In this document: positions 1 to 10,492 of the stretch, piece after piece
Layout of the letters: each line of letters opens with the position of its first letter
How positions within the stretch are numbered: the stretch's first letter is position 1
Assembly: GCA_900617975.1 (NCBI GenBank)
Contig: UZAE01013512.1
Span: forward strand, 1-21,678
DNA from: Rodentolepis nana
Taxonomy: Eukaryota > Platyhelminthes > Cestoda > Cyclophyllidea > Hymenolepididae
Length of the DNA stretch: 21,678 nt
Direction of reading: 5' to 3'
Position numbers and translations under genes: made by a program
Notes under the pieces: generated by a model
Database searches by the model: none
What the model was told of the DNA's origin: nothing
Seen by the model: the letters and a program-made list of their open reading frames with translations, nothing else

Positions 1-34
1 TGCACCACGTGGAGGTAAGTCTATCGCACACCCC
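1..34 (-). mobile_element. SINE-like family A, head fragment cut by window edge
   Basis: These bases match the first 34 bases (reverse strand) of the repeat seen at 1447-1770 and elsewhere: the GGTGCACCACGTGG and GGTAAGTCTATCGCACACCCC segments. The rest lies before base 1, so its tail and duplication cannot be judged. Confidence 0.8.
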
Positions 35-37
35 ACT

Positions 38-1446
38 ACGTCAATAATATGTTGGCGAACGTCTCTTTAAATAAGTGACCAAATGGTAGCATTCTTGGTT
101 TGCCTCCAAGAAAAGGTCGAGGTTCTGCTATAGACAACCATTTTGTCAGTGGAACAGTGGCATTACTCGATTTAAGAGCAAACACGAAAGTCGATACAAA
201 AGTTCTCACACAAGAAGCTGTTGCGTCAACATGGAGATGGAAGTATAAAATGTATTGAAACGTCTATAATGGCTGTGACGGATATTGCAAGCAAACAGCA
301 AATGTCTGGTAACCTTCAAAACGGAACAATTTAGCTGCCGATCTCAGCTCTCTTGTTTAGCATTAAGCAGAATCATTCGAAAAGTGTACTTTGCCCCCTG
401 AAATATGCGTGAATAGTTTACAATTACCTAGAAGCTCGAACTTAACTCCCAGATGACGTAATTTGGTCATTTGCTCATAGAACTCTATCCGAGCTAACCG
501 GGATTATTAAACCTGGAGTGGTTCATTACTGAATGAAAGATTACAAAGTTCTTTAACAATTGTTGACACTCACTACCACAATCGTGGGTGGATACTGAAG
601 TAAGCCGAACATGAGGAGTTAAAACGCATCCCACTAATTATAGATTATTATTCTTGTTCCTTGTTAAGATGAGAATGTGTTTTAGTACCAATATTGCATG
701 AGAAGACACATAATGACCATATAAACTCTTGATATCTTACTGGAATCACTGTTAAACAGGTGATAATTATTGTAAGAATAGCACAATGCTGGAAGCAATT
801 AATTTCAAATGCGGAATGCAACTCATCTTTATTGATTTAAATGCTGGTTTTGAAAGCATCTCTTTTACGTGGGACTGCGATGAGTACAGTAATCTGGAAT
901 AACCAGTTCCCAAATATCCTATAAGGGTAGGGTAAGAGGAGAGCCCCATACCCTCCAATATGACGTTGATACAACCCCTGAGGATTTGAAAATTAGATTA
1001 AATAGTTCTTCAAGATTCAAACAGTCATAGAGATAACTTAAATTTAGCAGACGGCCTATATTTTACCGTCCACGAGTCCCATCTTCCAGTTTCCAGGTTC
1101 GAGTCGAGATGGCGTTTAAGCACATCAATTAGGCACAATGCAAACTTTTATCGTGACCTTGAAATGTACAAGCGAATCAAAGATAAAATAATGCCTCGTA
1201 TTTTAAGGTGAAGGGGGGGGGGAATATTTGATGAAATATTTTTCTCACGTCGAAATGTAAATTTCTGCCCTGATATCAAAGTTTATTTCGCCATCGGATC
1301 GGTAAACCGAACAACTCCTTAGAGACATTAAGATAATCCTCGAAACAATGGCACTGAAAATGTCAAATTGCAAAAGGTAATTGATTTATATAGGTGCAAA
1401 CTTGGATCGATCACCTCTTTAAATAGTTATTTATAGCATTAAGTGA
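38..1446. other. Non-coding stretch, no gene seen
   Basis: The stretch is AT-rich with only short chance open frames on both strands. It contains a run of ten G (1213-1222). It also has an isolated GGTTCGAGTCG at about 1096, which resembles a Pol III B box but has no partner A box that I can find. The right end (1433-1446) is the left target duplication of the next SINE copy. Confidence 0.6.
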
Positions 1447-1770
1447 GGGGTGTGCGATAGATTTACCTCCCCGTGGTGCACCCTGGGCAATGTATACTCA
1501 TACGGCAAAATAGTCAATTAACCGGCAGTTGACTTCTGACTTCAAACAACCATCATCCCACTGTATGTCGGATTCGACCACTTCCACAGTATTCACCTCA
1601 CTTTTTTCTCTGCCTGTCTGTCTGTCTCTTTTACACCTTTGAACCACGCCTCTGTTTCCCCCCTCTCGACTTTTTTCAATGTGACGTTCCTTCCCCTCTG
1701 TGAAGCCTGAAGTCAACTAAAGGGCTACTGATAACTGTCAAAAAAACCTTCAATTTGTTAAAATAAATAA
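1447..1770 (+). mobile_element. SINE-like family A, full-length copy
   Basis: This 324-bp element starts GGGGTGTGCGATAGA and ends AAATAAATAAAT. It is flanked by a 14-bp target duplication with one mismatch: ATAGCATTAAGTGA at 1433-1446 and ATAGCTTTAAGTGA at 1771-1784. The layout is a G-rich head, a CCACGTGGTGCACC palindromic core, a pyrimidine/TCTG-rich middle, a GTGAAGCCTGAAGTCAACTA block and an A-rich tail. It has no coding capacity. The sense direction is set by the tail. Confidence 0.88.
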
Positions 1771-1904
1771 ATAGCTTTAAGTGAGCCCATTTTTCTGCCT
1801 ATGCTCTTCAGTGATTGATAAGAGGGATCAAGGTCCTTTCTATCAGGACTCCAAGAGAACAAATACTGCAACGATTCCTCTCTTAGATCTATCCACTCAA
1901 TATA

Positions 1905-2866
1905 CAGGGTGTTTTTGGTATAAATTCGACAGTCTCATCAGAAAAACGAAAAATTGGTTGGAAACTTAAAAATTTAAGGCTTTCATTGGTAATTCAATAG
2001 ACAAGGAAATTATACTAGTGTAGAAGAGTTTTCCTCCTGATAATCTCTATTTACGTCGGCTACAGCCTCAGTCCAACTTCGTCCCCGGAAATTGGAGCAG
2101 CTGATTTAGCACCTTCCTTGAGAAGTGTCTTAAGAACTGCTTTCATTCTGTCCAATAACCAGTACTAGAAGGCAAGTTGTATCAATCATGACAACGTACA
2201 ATACATACATAATGGCCTATCAGCTTAAGATATGCAGGATTCGTAAAAACGGGTTGGCAACCATTTTTGACTTATTCTGCCATCACACACATATTGTTAA
2301 CCAGGGCCCCACTACTGCACTGTTCACTAATCACATGTGGCATAGAAATTCAGCCAGAGCTGATCTTTCAAAAATTGTTGATGGAGGCATCACATCAAAT
2401 CACCCTCCCCCCAGCGTCCAACAACCATGGGAATTTGGAGAATTTCGGTCTGCTTGACTCTAGGAGTACATGGAAGTCAAATCAACTGTTATTCAGCGTG
2501 TTTGTGCTTTCTAACTGGGAAAAAATAATTTTCATCCGAAAATTGCGAAGCCGGGCGCTCTATTTAGGGGGAAATAGTTGGAGCCTCGAGGAATCCATGA
2601 CAATTCACCACTTCATACAGGATTCCCTTCACAACTTTCATCGGCCATAACCTCTCTATTTTGATTGTAGGTGCGAAGCAACATGATAAAGTTCTATCTC
2701 CTTTCATCGTCCAGTTAGATTTCAATCATCGAATCGCCTTGACATCACGTGCATGGGTGAATAAAACTTTAACTTTGTAATGGAGGTGTAGTGTGCGTGA
2801 CCACCTTTAGCACATCTGGCGAAATCAACCCAATGTTAATTCACAAAACATATCTTGAACACCCTT
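1905..2866. mobile_element. Mariner-like DNA transposon remnant or non-autonomous derivative
   Basis: The left end reads TATA-CAGGGTGTT and the right end, reverse-complemented, reads TATA-AAGGGTGTT. These are short inverted termini with TA on both outer sides, as in Tc1/mariner insertions, which duplicate TA. The interior (~960 bp) has only short open frames. I could not find a transposase DDD/DDE block, so it is either decayed or an internally replaced derivative. The similarity of the two ends is short, so coincidence is possible. Confidence 0.45.
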
Positions 2867-2870
2867 TATA

Positions 2871-4183
2871 CCAATGAGGGGGGGGGGAAGGTTGTGGTTC
2901 TTATCGTTTTAACTGGCAATTAATCAAGGGAGGGAATATTTCTGGGTCAAAGGCTTATAACAAGGTAAACGAAATAATGTATACCGTAATGGATACAAAT
3001 ACTTTAGGGTGGCATAGCTAAGCAAGAAATTAAATCATTCGAACAAATTAGCTTTCAACATCAGTGAATATAGGAATCAAATTATAAAACGGGAAGACAA
3101 AGACATCCCACCTCATCGTGATGTCCCGGCGCTTGCTCCCAGTTTCATCTCTTTATTTGCTCCTCACTTCAAAGGTCAAAATTTGTCAATCAGTTTGTAC
3201 TAAGTGTGCCGACCAGGATTAGATACAGGAGGCTATCACTAATTTAGTGAGCAACACTTCACATATCTGCCAACAATAGTTGAAGTATGAGTATTAATGG
3301 AATTTCCAAACTAACTTGATTACACTTCATCTACATGTGGAGAAACCGGAGCTTGACAATGGATGACAGAACATTGACGGTAATACGTTATTTTAATCCT
3401 TAAATTTGAGTCGGCTATTTGAAAAGGACAATCGATTAGTGCTTATTTGTATTAGCAGTGTAAAGCATGTGATTTGTTCCAGCAGTTTTGAAGCACTGGT
3501 GAGCGTCAAATTCTCCAAGTGCCTTGTTTTATTAAAAAATACACCTGCATTTATGTACTCATGCGCACAATTGTTATTGGCTAGTTCTGCATACGCTTTA
3601 TGGTAGTCTTGCCCACACCCTCACAGTCCACAATGCTCAGGCCTTTTCACACAGACCTCATAGAATGCTTATCGTGATTATTCTATACGCGTTGGGCCCC
3701 ACACCAACTCTTGGCATTCCTGATTCGGGAACTGCGAGGAGCTATTGTTGACTCTAAACTAGCTTTGGATCCAGGCTCCTTCAATTTGAAGACCCTTGTC
3801 TCTTACTCCGTTACTACCTCAAATCGGCTAGTCTGAGTTCATGATGGGAGTTATTGACTAAACTCATAAACTCGCCTTGTAATGCACTTAAATGAACTTG
3901 GAATATGTGAATAGCCTTTTGGAAGTATGCAATAACGGAAAGCCTAAATTTTACTTTTTCCTTGTTCCCTATTCGCACAAACTGGAATCCAGCACGAATT
4001 TTTGCATTAAAGGAAGCGTACACAAATCATATTCTGCGAATAATTATCCCGCCCTCTCCCCCAACCTTCCCCCCCCCCCTCCCTGTTAAATAAATATGAG
4101 GTGGAGGCAATTATTTTAACTGGTCTCAAAAGTCCCGGGTTTATTTCGGCACCGATATCTTTGCATTTAGCTATCTTACCTAA
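2871..4183. other. Non-coding stretch, no gene seen
   Basis: AT-rich sequence with short unconvincing open frames. It carries a run of ten G (2878-2887) just outside the mariner-like right end and a run of eleven C (4069-4079) shortly before the next SINE. No splice-bounded exon of a known protein was recognised. Confidence 0.55.
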
Positions 4184-4504
4184 TATTTATTTATATCAAA
4201 TGGCAGGCGTTTTGATAGTTAATCACTAGCCCTTTAGTTGACTTCGGGCTTCACAGAGGGAAGGAACATCAAAGGGACAAAAAGTCGAGAGGGGAAACAA
4301 AATAACGATTCACAGATTTAAGAGACAGACAGACTCAAAGACGGAGAAAAGGTTAGATGAGTACTGTGGAAGTGGTGGAATATGACATACAGTGGGGCCA
4401 TGGTAGTTTGAAGTGAGAAGTCAACTGCCAGTTAAAAGACTTTTTTGCCGTACGAGTATACATTGCCCAGGGTGCACCACATGGAGGTAAGTCTATCGCG
4501 CACC
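4184..4504 (-). mobile_element. SINE-like family A, full-length copy
   Basis: The full repeat is on the minus strand. The tail (ATTTATTTATATCAAATGGC on plus) is at the left and the head (GGTAAGTCTATCGCGCACC on plus) at the right. The conserved GTGAAGCC-type block and the AGACAGACAGA stretch are present. No convincing target duplication was found, so it may be older or its flank rearranged. Confidence 0.85.
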
Positions 4505-5955
4505 AAGGGTTAAACTTGATTAGTTATAAAACAAAATAGCCTTGCTATTAATCCAAGCACTCTTCCTAAGCACCACACTGAGGTATTTAAATTTCATATT
4601 GTCATTTAGAAAATTGACGTTTAATAATTAGGAAGTACCCAGGGAACTAACCTATACTCAGAAAGGACCCCAATTAGCTCAAAGCGATTGAAATCTTTTA
4701 AAGTTCCTCTATAGAATTAAGCTGTCTTAATATAGTTACCAAATCATATATTCAGTAATTCGGTTTTGGATAGATGCAGAAGTAATTAGTAGTTACAAAT
4801 GTAAAGGAGTTCACTTAGATGCTACTAATTATTTAAATGCCATTCTTTTGGACTCGGTGGGGAATGTTTTTGCACGAAAGGTCTGTGAAAAATCGTATTT
4901 CCACACTGGATGACGTTAATCAAACACCTGTTGTTGTCGTAAGGAATGTCTTCAACTCCGTTCCTATTTTTCGTAAACCTATTAGGGATTCTGCATTTGG
5001 TCATACTCACTTGCTTATGATAATTTCTCATTATCCCAAAAGGTCACGTCAGACAATTTATCGAAATATTGCTAATGAGGAGAGAGAGAGAGAGAGAGAG
5101 TTAGCCGATACTCTTTAAAAATAGAATTTCAGTTAACTCTACGAGACAACCAGGCAGCTCGTGAAGACTTGAAAGTCGGTTATTAAGATCATCAGGATTC
5201 GAATGGGTTCTTGGGCATTTTGGATTGATACCTAAGTAGCAGGTCCCCATAGCAAAGACGACATCTTTTGCCAAAGTTCATTTGAAACCTGTTTTAGCTA
5301 AAGTTGGTGCCTCAAAATCTATACATCTGCACATACCTGCACAAATAACTGATTAAAGCTATTTCAGATGGATGGTAAACAGGTGTTCGGGAGGTGAAAG
5401 GCGGCAAAAATAGCGAGGCAATTTCCCCGAAGAAATCTATTCCTCACGTTATTGAACATCAGTCACAACTGAAAAGTTTGCATTAAAGAGTCATTTCGAG
5501 TACTTGGAATTTCGGTGACATCGGTTATTTATAAATGAGATTGAGATTAAGAGGGATTTGAGGATCGGTAACCGCAAAGGTGACTCACAGACTCCTTTCC
5601 CCAATAGAAGGGTGTAGCAAGAAAAATGTGGAAAGAAAAATGGATGACACCCCAATCGCACAACTTCAACTTGAAAATGCATTTGATCCGATGATTTAAA
5701 ATATTTTTTTTTGGTGAGGAAAGTTTCTCCTGAATCCCTGTCTCCCACTTCCCTCCATCGAAATACTCCATATTCAGGAAATTTCGCTCCTTATATGATG
5801 GGGTTGTTTCCCTTTGAAGGAAATACCTGACTGTTTGTTGTATCGTAGCCAGATCACTAATAAATTGGGCTAAATTCGTTTGAAATTTTAAATTTGGAAA
5901 AGTCCTTTTTTTTGTTTCTTGCGTGCAATCTTGCTATTAATAAGTCATTGCTCTT
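4505..5955. other. Non-coding stretch, no confident gene
   Basis: AT-rich. A 93-codon open frame at 4837-5118 (+) ends in a (GA)n-encoded Arg/Glu repeat. It matches no family I know and is read as chance. A second frame set at 5491-5771 (-) likewise has no recognisable motif. Confidence 0.5.
5078..5100. repeat. (GA)n microsatellite
   Basis: Near-perfect GA dinucleotide run of about 11 units. Confidence 0.95.
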
Positions 5956-5969
5956 TACTGTACTTTATA

Positions 5970-6265
5970 TTTATAACAAATGGCAGGCGTTTTGATAATT
6001 ATCACTTGCCCTGGGAAGGAACATCAAGGTGAGAAGGTTTCGGGAGGGGGAATAGAAGAGTGATTCACAGATGTGAAAGATGTAGACAGACACAAAGGCT
6101 CAGAAAGGGTAAGATGAGTACTGTGTTAGGGGTCGAAAATGACATACAGTGCGCGTGATGGTTGTTTGAAGTGAGAAGTCAATTGTCGGTTAATAGACAT
6201 TTTTGCCGTATGATTAAGCATTGCCCAGGGTGCACCACGAGGAGGTAAGTCTATCCCACACCCCC
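5970..6265 (-). mobile_element. SINE-like family A copy
   Basis: A 296-bp copy with the tail at the left and the head at the right. It is flanked by a 14-bp target duplication with one mismatch: TACTGTACTTTATA (5956-5969) and TACTGTACTCTATA (6266-6279). Its 3' hairpin TGATAATTATCA is a perfect palindrome. Confidence 0.88.
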
Positions 6266-6279
6266 TACTGTACTCTATA

Positions 6280-6758
6280 AAATTGCCGATGCAATACTTA
6301 ACTTCAATTAAGATTCGCTGATAATGTTCCTTCGCAGTGTTATGCATTGGACTATTATAACCCAATTAATGAACTCCAAATCCCATAATTTCTATCTCCC
6401 AAGAATATCTAAGAAGGCGTTTCCCAGTGGCCATGTTTTGCTGGGAATATCATGATAATTTGATGAGAAGCCAAACTTAAGAAGTGGAGATGGTCTATTC
6501 CACTTAAACTAAATGTAAAGTGAAGTAAGATTAATTGTTTTTACTTAGACCCTATTACAAATAACCAAATCAAATTCACCCCACTCAAGACTTCGGCCTA
6601 ATGTGAGTAATTAATCACTCTAAAATTGCAATCGAATGAAAGATGTGTTTATTCGTTTTAGTCAGTTATCTACCTTGGCAATTAAATTAATTTAAGTTTT
6701 CTGTGAACAAGTTAGCTTTAACAACGGTCATTTAAAATAATCATTTGCCATTACTTGC
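6280..6758. other. Spacer between two inverted SINE copies
   Basis: AT-rich sequence between the facing heads of the copies at 5970-6265 and 6769-7089. No gene was recognised. Confidence 0.5.
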
Positions 6759-6768
6759 CTCAAAGTTG

Positions 6769-6916
6769 CGGGGTACGCGATAGACTTTACCTTTAGGTGG
6801 TGCAGCCTGGGCAAAAAAGTTTATTAACCGACAGTTGACTTCAAACTACCACGACCCTACTGTATGTCATATTCGAAAACTTTCACAGTGCTCACCTTAC
6901 CTATGCTCTACCTTTG

Positions 6917-6951
<35 letters not shown>

Positions 6952-7089
6952 TTTACATCTGCGAATCATTCTTCTGTCCCCCCTCTCAACTTTTCGTGCT
7001 TTGGTGTTCCTCCCCTCTGTGAAGCCTGAAGTCAACTAAAGGACTGATGAAAAGCACCAAAAGCTAGCCTTCTAATATAAATAAATAAA
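6769..7089 (+). mobile_element. SINE-like family A copy with expanded TGTC repeat
   Basis: Diverged copy with head GGGGTACGCGATAGAC and tail ATATAAATAAATAA. The flanks CTCAAAGTTG (6759-6768) and CTCCAAAGCTG (7090-7100) look like a decayed target duplication. An internal TCTG microsatellite (about 6916-6949) is longer than in other copies. Confidence 0.82.
6916..6949. repeat. (TGTC)n microsatellite inside SINE
   Basis: About eight tetranucleotide units; sister copies have two to three at the same place. Confidence 0.9.
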
Positions 7090-7100
7090 CTCCAAAGCTG

Positions 7101-8890
7101 TAATAGTTAAGGTCAAGTACTGCTCACTCAGACGTTATTCCAATTTTTTACCTATTATTGCATGCCATGTCTCATCAGGTGAATATGACAGCCCATTAAC
7201 CTCAGTGCTACGTATCCTATAACCGTTAGCTCGTTAATCCATTTCAGCATACGAATATTCCCGTTTGTGATTTCTTCTCCTTTTCACTATTGATTAATTT
7301 ATGGAAGCAGGTGCCTTATTGCCATCATGCCCAATCCCAAGAATATATATACAACCCCATGTGAACTTATACATACATTCAGAAAGTTCTGCTACTTCAT
7401 TCCAGACCATTATGCTAGTTTCTACACTAATTGCGCTATTCACTTCTCTGGGTCTGGTATCCTTTTCATTTCAATATAATTACTAGTGAGGGTATTAGCG
7501 TACATGCGCCAGAAAATCACATTTGATGTTAATATCACCTCAATATCAGTTGTACTTCAAGTTGGCTCTAGAGCCTTCAAAATATTAGTTCATCTTTTAA
7601 ACTGTGATCTTCTCATAAGACAAAAATTGCGTAAATCAAATTAGCAACCCTGTCAACATGCAGATCAACATGAGCGCAGGGACCAGTAGTTAACTTGGTT
7701 GAACCACATGATGCCATTATACCGAAAGTGGATGGGACCTTTATGTTAAAATGGTCACTTTTTCTCACCTTTCCACACTATAATGATTCCTGGTGCGCTT
7801 TTTCTTTCTTAACCGCATACAGGCCTTTATTCTTATTAATTCTATGCTATACTACTTGTACAATATGACACTTTGGCATCATATCTACTTGAAAATTGGC
7901 CACTAGGACACAAGGGTGAAATGTAAGTGGGAGAGCAATATTCAATGCATTTTCAACAACTCGGTCATGAAGGCTCTTGATATTCGCTAAATTCAGCCAT
8001 TACATTTTAAACTTTCACTTCCATAAAGATAGCTCAAATTAAAAGCTTGTGTGCTTGATAAATTATGAGGAATTGAAACATGGCGAAGATGCAAAGCACA
8101 ATACTTCAAAAAAGCATCAATGCAAATTTCGCTAAGGCACGTACTATCTCTTTCGAAGTACTTACAAATTGTGAATTCGCTTTAAAAAATGATCAAGCTG
8201 AAAATTCTATTATACTTTTGTTAAGTGAAATGATCCTATACTGCTAATTTAATCGAAGTTAAATTAAGTTAGCACGGTTTGGTATATCACTGAAGATATA
8301 GCGTTTTTTTCATAATGTTCATTTCCATCTGACACACGGAATTAATACCCTTCAGTTGAGCGATAAATGTTCTACTTCAATGCATTGGATTAAACTTTAA
8401 GACTTGAATGATTGATAGGTTGAATTTTGAGATCTAACTTTAATGGCCACGTCACTTTTGGCTTACTCATTAAATTGATTATCTGAACATCTATGAAATC
8501 ATAAAACTCTTAATCTTAAAATAATTGAAATAGCTCTTTTGTTCAATATATTATTCAAAGCCAATTTATATGTACCTATTACACCGTGGTAACGAAATAC
8601 ATTCCATTAAAGGAACAATATTATAACGTGTCAAAACAATGCTTTAAACACAAAATAATAAAGATTAATATCATTTAACTATGCAAATAAATGCTGAAAA
8701 GTTAAATAGGAATCTCCACAAATATAGTTTTCAATTAAAATTAATAGAATGTATTAGATTCGCATTAAATAGAAAATAAAATTGCTAAAATTATAATATT
8801 ATTATACTTTTAAGTTTTTATAAACTCCATTTATAATTTATTTATAAGATTTGAGATTTTCGTGAATAAATTAAAATACATATAATTTGT
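7101..8890. other. AT-rich non-coding stretch
   Basis: There is no gene, repeat or splice-bounded exon that I recognise. Composition becomes strongly AT-rich from about 8480 to 8890. It then switches abruptly to the less AT-rich island that begins near 8900. Confidence 0.6.
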
Positions 8891-9023
8891 TTATTTCACC
8901 GAACTGCGTTTTCTATTGCCACGCATTTGACGCACGTGATGCGGTTCATTTGCGGTTGTTTGGTTTTGTATTTTTCAGTTGAGATTTGCATTTTGTTTTC
9001 ATGTATCTTTTATAACTATCTTT

Positions 9024-9140
9024 GCTTGTAAACCGGCTGGGTGTTGTCTGACATCTAGTTCTAGCAAACAAGCGAAATGACCGGTATCTCATAGTACTGC
9101 TTGCATATTTTGGTGCAAGCGGCCTCCTAGATCCCAACAT
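9024..9140 (+). repeat. Tandem unit 1, possible structured RNA
   Basis: 117-bp unit beginning GCTTGTAAACCGGCTGGGTG and ending CTAGATCCCAACAT. It recurs at 9167 with five differences, all transitions. Self-complementary parts are GCTTGT with ACAAGC, GCTGG with CTAGC (one G-U), ACCGG with CCGGT, and hairpin GCTTGCA(8-nt loop)TGCAAGC. I do not recognise an RNA family. The opposite strand is open for a 39-residue Arg-rich peptide in both units, so a coding origin is not excluded. Confidence 0.6.
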
Positions 9141-9166
9141 TCATTTTCCTTACTTAAAATTTCGGT

Positions 9167-9283
9167 GCTTGTAAACCGGCTGGGTATCGTCTGACATCTA
9201 GTTCTAGCAAACAAGCGAAATGACCGGTATCTCATAGTACTGCTTGCGTATCTTGATGCAAGCGGCCTCCTAGATCCCAACAT
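9167..9283 (+). repeat. Tandem unit 2, possible structured RNA
   Basis: Second copy, about 96% identical to the unit at 9024-9140. In the terminal hairpin the closing A-T pair becomes G-T, which still pairs as G-U in RNA. The other two hairpin differences fall in the loop. Short AT-rich spacers separate the units. Confidence 0.6.
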
Positions 9284-9301
9284 TTACTTTATAATTTCAA
9301 T

Positions 9302-9490
9302 GCTTGTGGGCCAGGTGAGTTGAATTAGGCGCCAATTTCCATCAAGCACACTTTAACCTCGGCACTCTTCTTATGTTGAGTTGTGGGGTCTCTTCGATTT
9401 CGACAGAGGTACATTATTCTTTGTACCCTTGTTTGTAAACCTGCTTTACGTCATTGCGTATATAGTTTTAGCTTACTAAGTGCCTTCGAG
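9302..9490 (+). repeat. Possible diverged further units of the same repeat
   Basis: GCTTGTGGGCCAGGTGAG at 9302 starts like a third unit but soon diverges. At about 9430, GTTTGTAAACCTGCTTTACG followed by ATAGTTTTAGC resembles the first 45 bases of the 117-bp units (GCTTGTAAACCGGCTGGG, CTAGTTCTAGC). CCAG|GTGAGT at about 9313 is also a strong splice-donor match on plus. Confidence 0.35.
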
Positions 9491-9568
9491 ATCCTCCGTG
9501 TGATAGTATGCATTGTGTTTTTATTAATTGCGGCAGATTGTCGGCATCCATTTATTCATTGCAGCTAA

Positions 9569-10358
9569 TCGGGAAGCCTGAGCACGTCGAGTTTTGAAGA
9601 CTATCTCAACCATAATCAGTCAAAACAATTTTTTTTTCATTTTGAATGTTTTTTTGAATACAAGACTTTTGCTACGTGTTCGGTGTTTCCTTATTTTGCG
9701 TTATTTGCAGTTCGTAATGCTTGGTATGAGGGGGTTAAGGAAATTGTTTCTTGTAGTTTCAGGGAAGTGACCAATGACATCAATTATAAAGTGGATGCAA
9801 GTTACAACGAAATTGCTGCCTGTGTACAAAGTGGGCTAAGTGGTAGGATGTGTAGGATTGTGGGTAAATTGAGTTGGCTCTGAATTCTGATTGGCAGCGG
9901 CTTAAGTGGGTTATGGACACCAGCTGGATTGGCGTATCGTCATCCTGGTATTATCTGCAACTAGGAAGTGACCATATTAGGTATCTGATAGCATCTTCCC
10001 TTGCCTAGACGAGGAATTTTTCGATAGACAGCTGCTGACTGAATGGATGGGGTTGGCTTCAGATCTTTTTTCATGGGCATTGGCCCTTATCAGTTTTGTA
10101 GAAATCCTTGAGTGCTTTCCTGCTATTTTATCCCGTCTTCCTTCGTATCACATTAATACGCCCAGTCGCGATGCTATTAGTAATTTGAGTTGCGCTTTTA
10201 CCATTACTAATTTGTCCTTTAGTGGGGGAAACTTTTGCTATCTCGGGTTACTGGCAGCGATATCCAACGCCTCGAAAGTGGAAGTCAGAATGATTTCCGT
10301 TCTCAGTACGAGTCTTCCTTCTTTAGAATTGTTAACTGTTTTCTCTTTTATCGGTTAA
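9569..10358 (+). pseudogene. Unrecognised coding-like tract in three overlapping frames
   Basis: Frame 9569-9883 is open for 104 codons without an early ATG (it includes RNAWYEGVKEIVSCSF). Frame 9871-9999 overlaps it (NSDWQRLKWVMDTSWIGVSS). Frame 9981-10358 overlaps that one (CLDEEFFDRQLLTEWMGLAS and ~80 more residues). Each later frame is shifted by -1. The amino-acid make-up looks protein-like and the tract is less AT-rich than its flanks. No family was recognised. It could be a frameshifted pseudogene, exons with tiny introns, or chance. Confidence 0.3.
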
Positions 10359-10486
10359 TTTTATACATCAGAACACGTCTACTCGCTTTCACAACGTGAC
10401 ATTTCTGAGGTGAGACCAGAACAAAGCCCTCTAAGGTTTCGATGAGGTCAAATAGAAGTGCCCTTTTTGTCTCAAAATACGACTCA

Positions 10487-10492
10487 TTTATT
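10487..10492 (-). terminator. Candidate polyadenylation signal of PI4KB
   Basis: On the minus strand this is AATAAA, about 275 bases after the PI4KB stop. The interval in between is T/C-rich on the minus strand, as expected of a 3' UTR. No transcript data confirm its use. Confidence 0.45.

Noticed and set aside
2188..2650. Two overlapping open frames of 89 and 127 codons
   Set aside because: They overlap in different frames inside the mariner-like stretch and show no transposase motif that I can see.
4837..5118. 93-codon open frame on plus with an overlapping 68-codon frame on minus
   Set aside because: No recognised motif, no convincing splice context, and it runs into the (GA)n microsatellite that supplies its Arg/Glu end.
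7021..7060. CTGATGA-like sequence near the SINE tail as a hammerhead ribozyme core
   Set aside because: Sister copies read CTGGTGA, CTACTGA or CCAATGA at the same place and the GAAA and stem requirements are not met.
9024..9283. Spliced-leader RNA or 5S rRNA gene array
   Set aside because: No match to flatworm leader or 5S sequence as I know them, and no convincing Sm-site and donor arrangement conserved in both units.
8946..9283. Two minus-strand frames encoding similar Arg-rich peptides
   Set aside because: The similarity follows directly from the tandem repeat; there is no independent sign of coding, though it is noted as an alternative.
10047..10358. A complete 103-codon gene starting at the ATG at 10047
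   Set aside because: The frame is open upstream of that ATG to 9981 and overlaps other open frames, so the ATG is not a convincing start; kept only as part of an unexplained tract.
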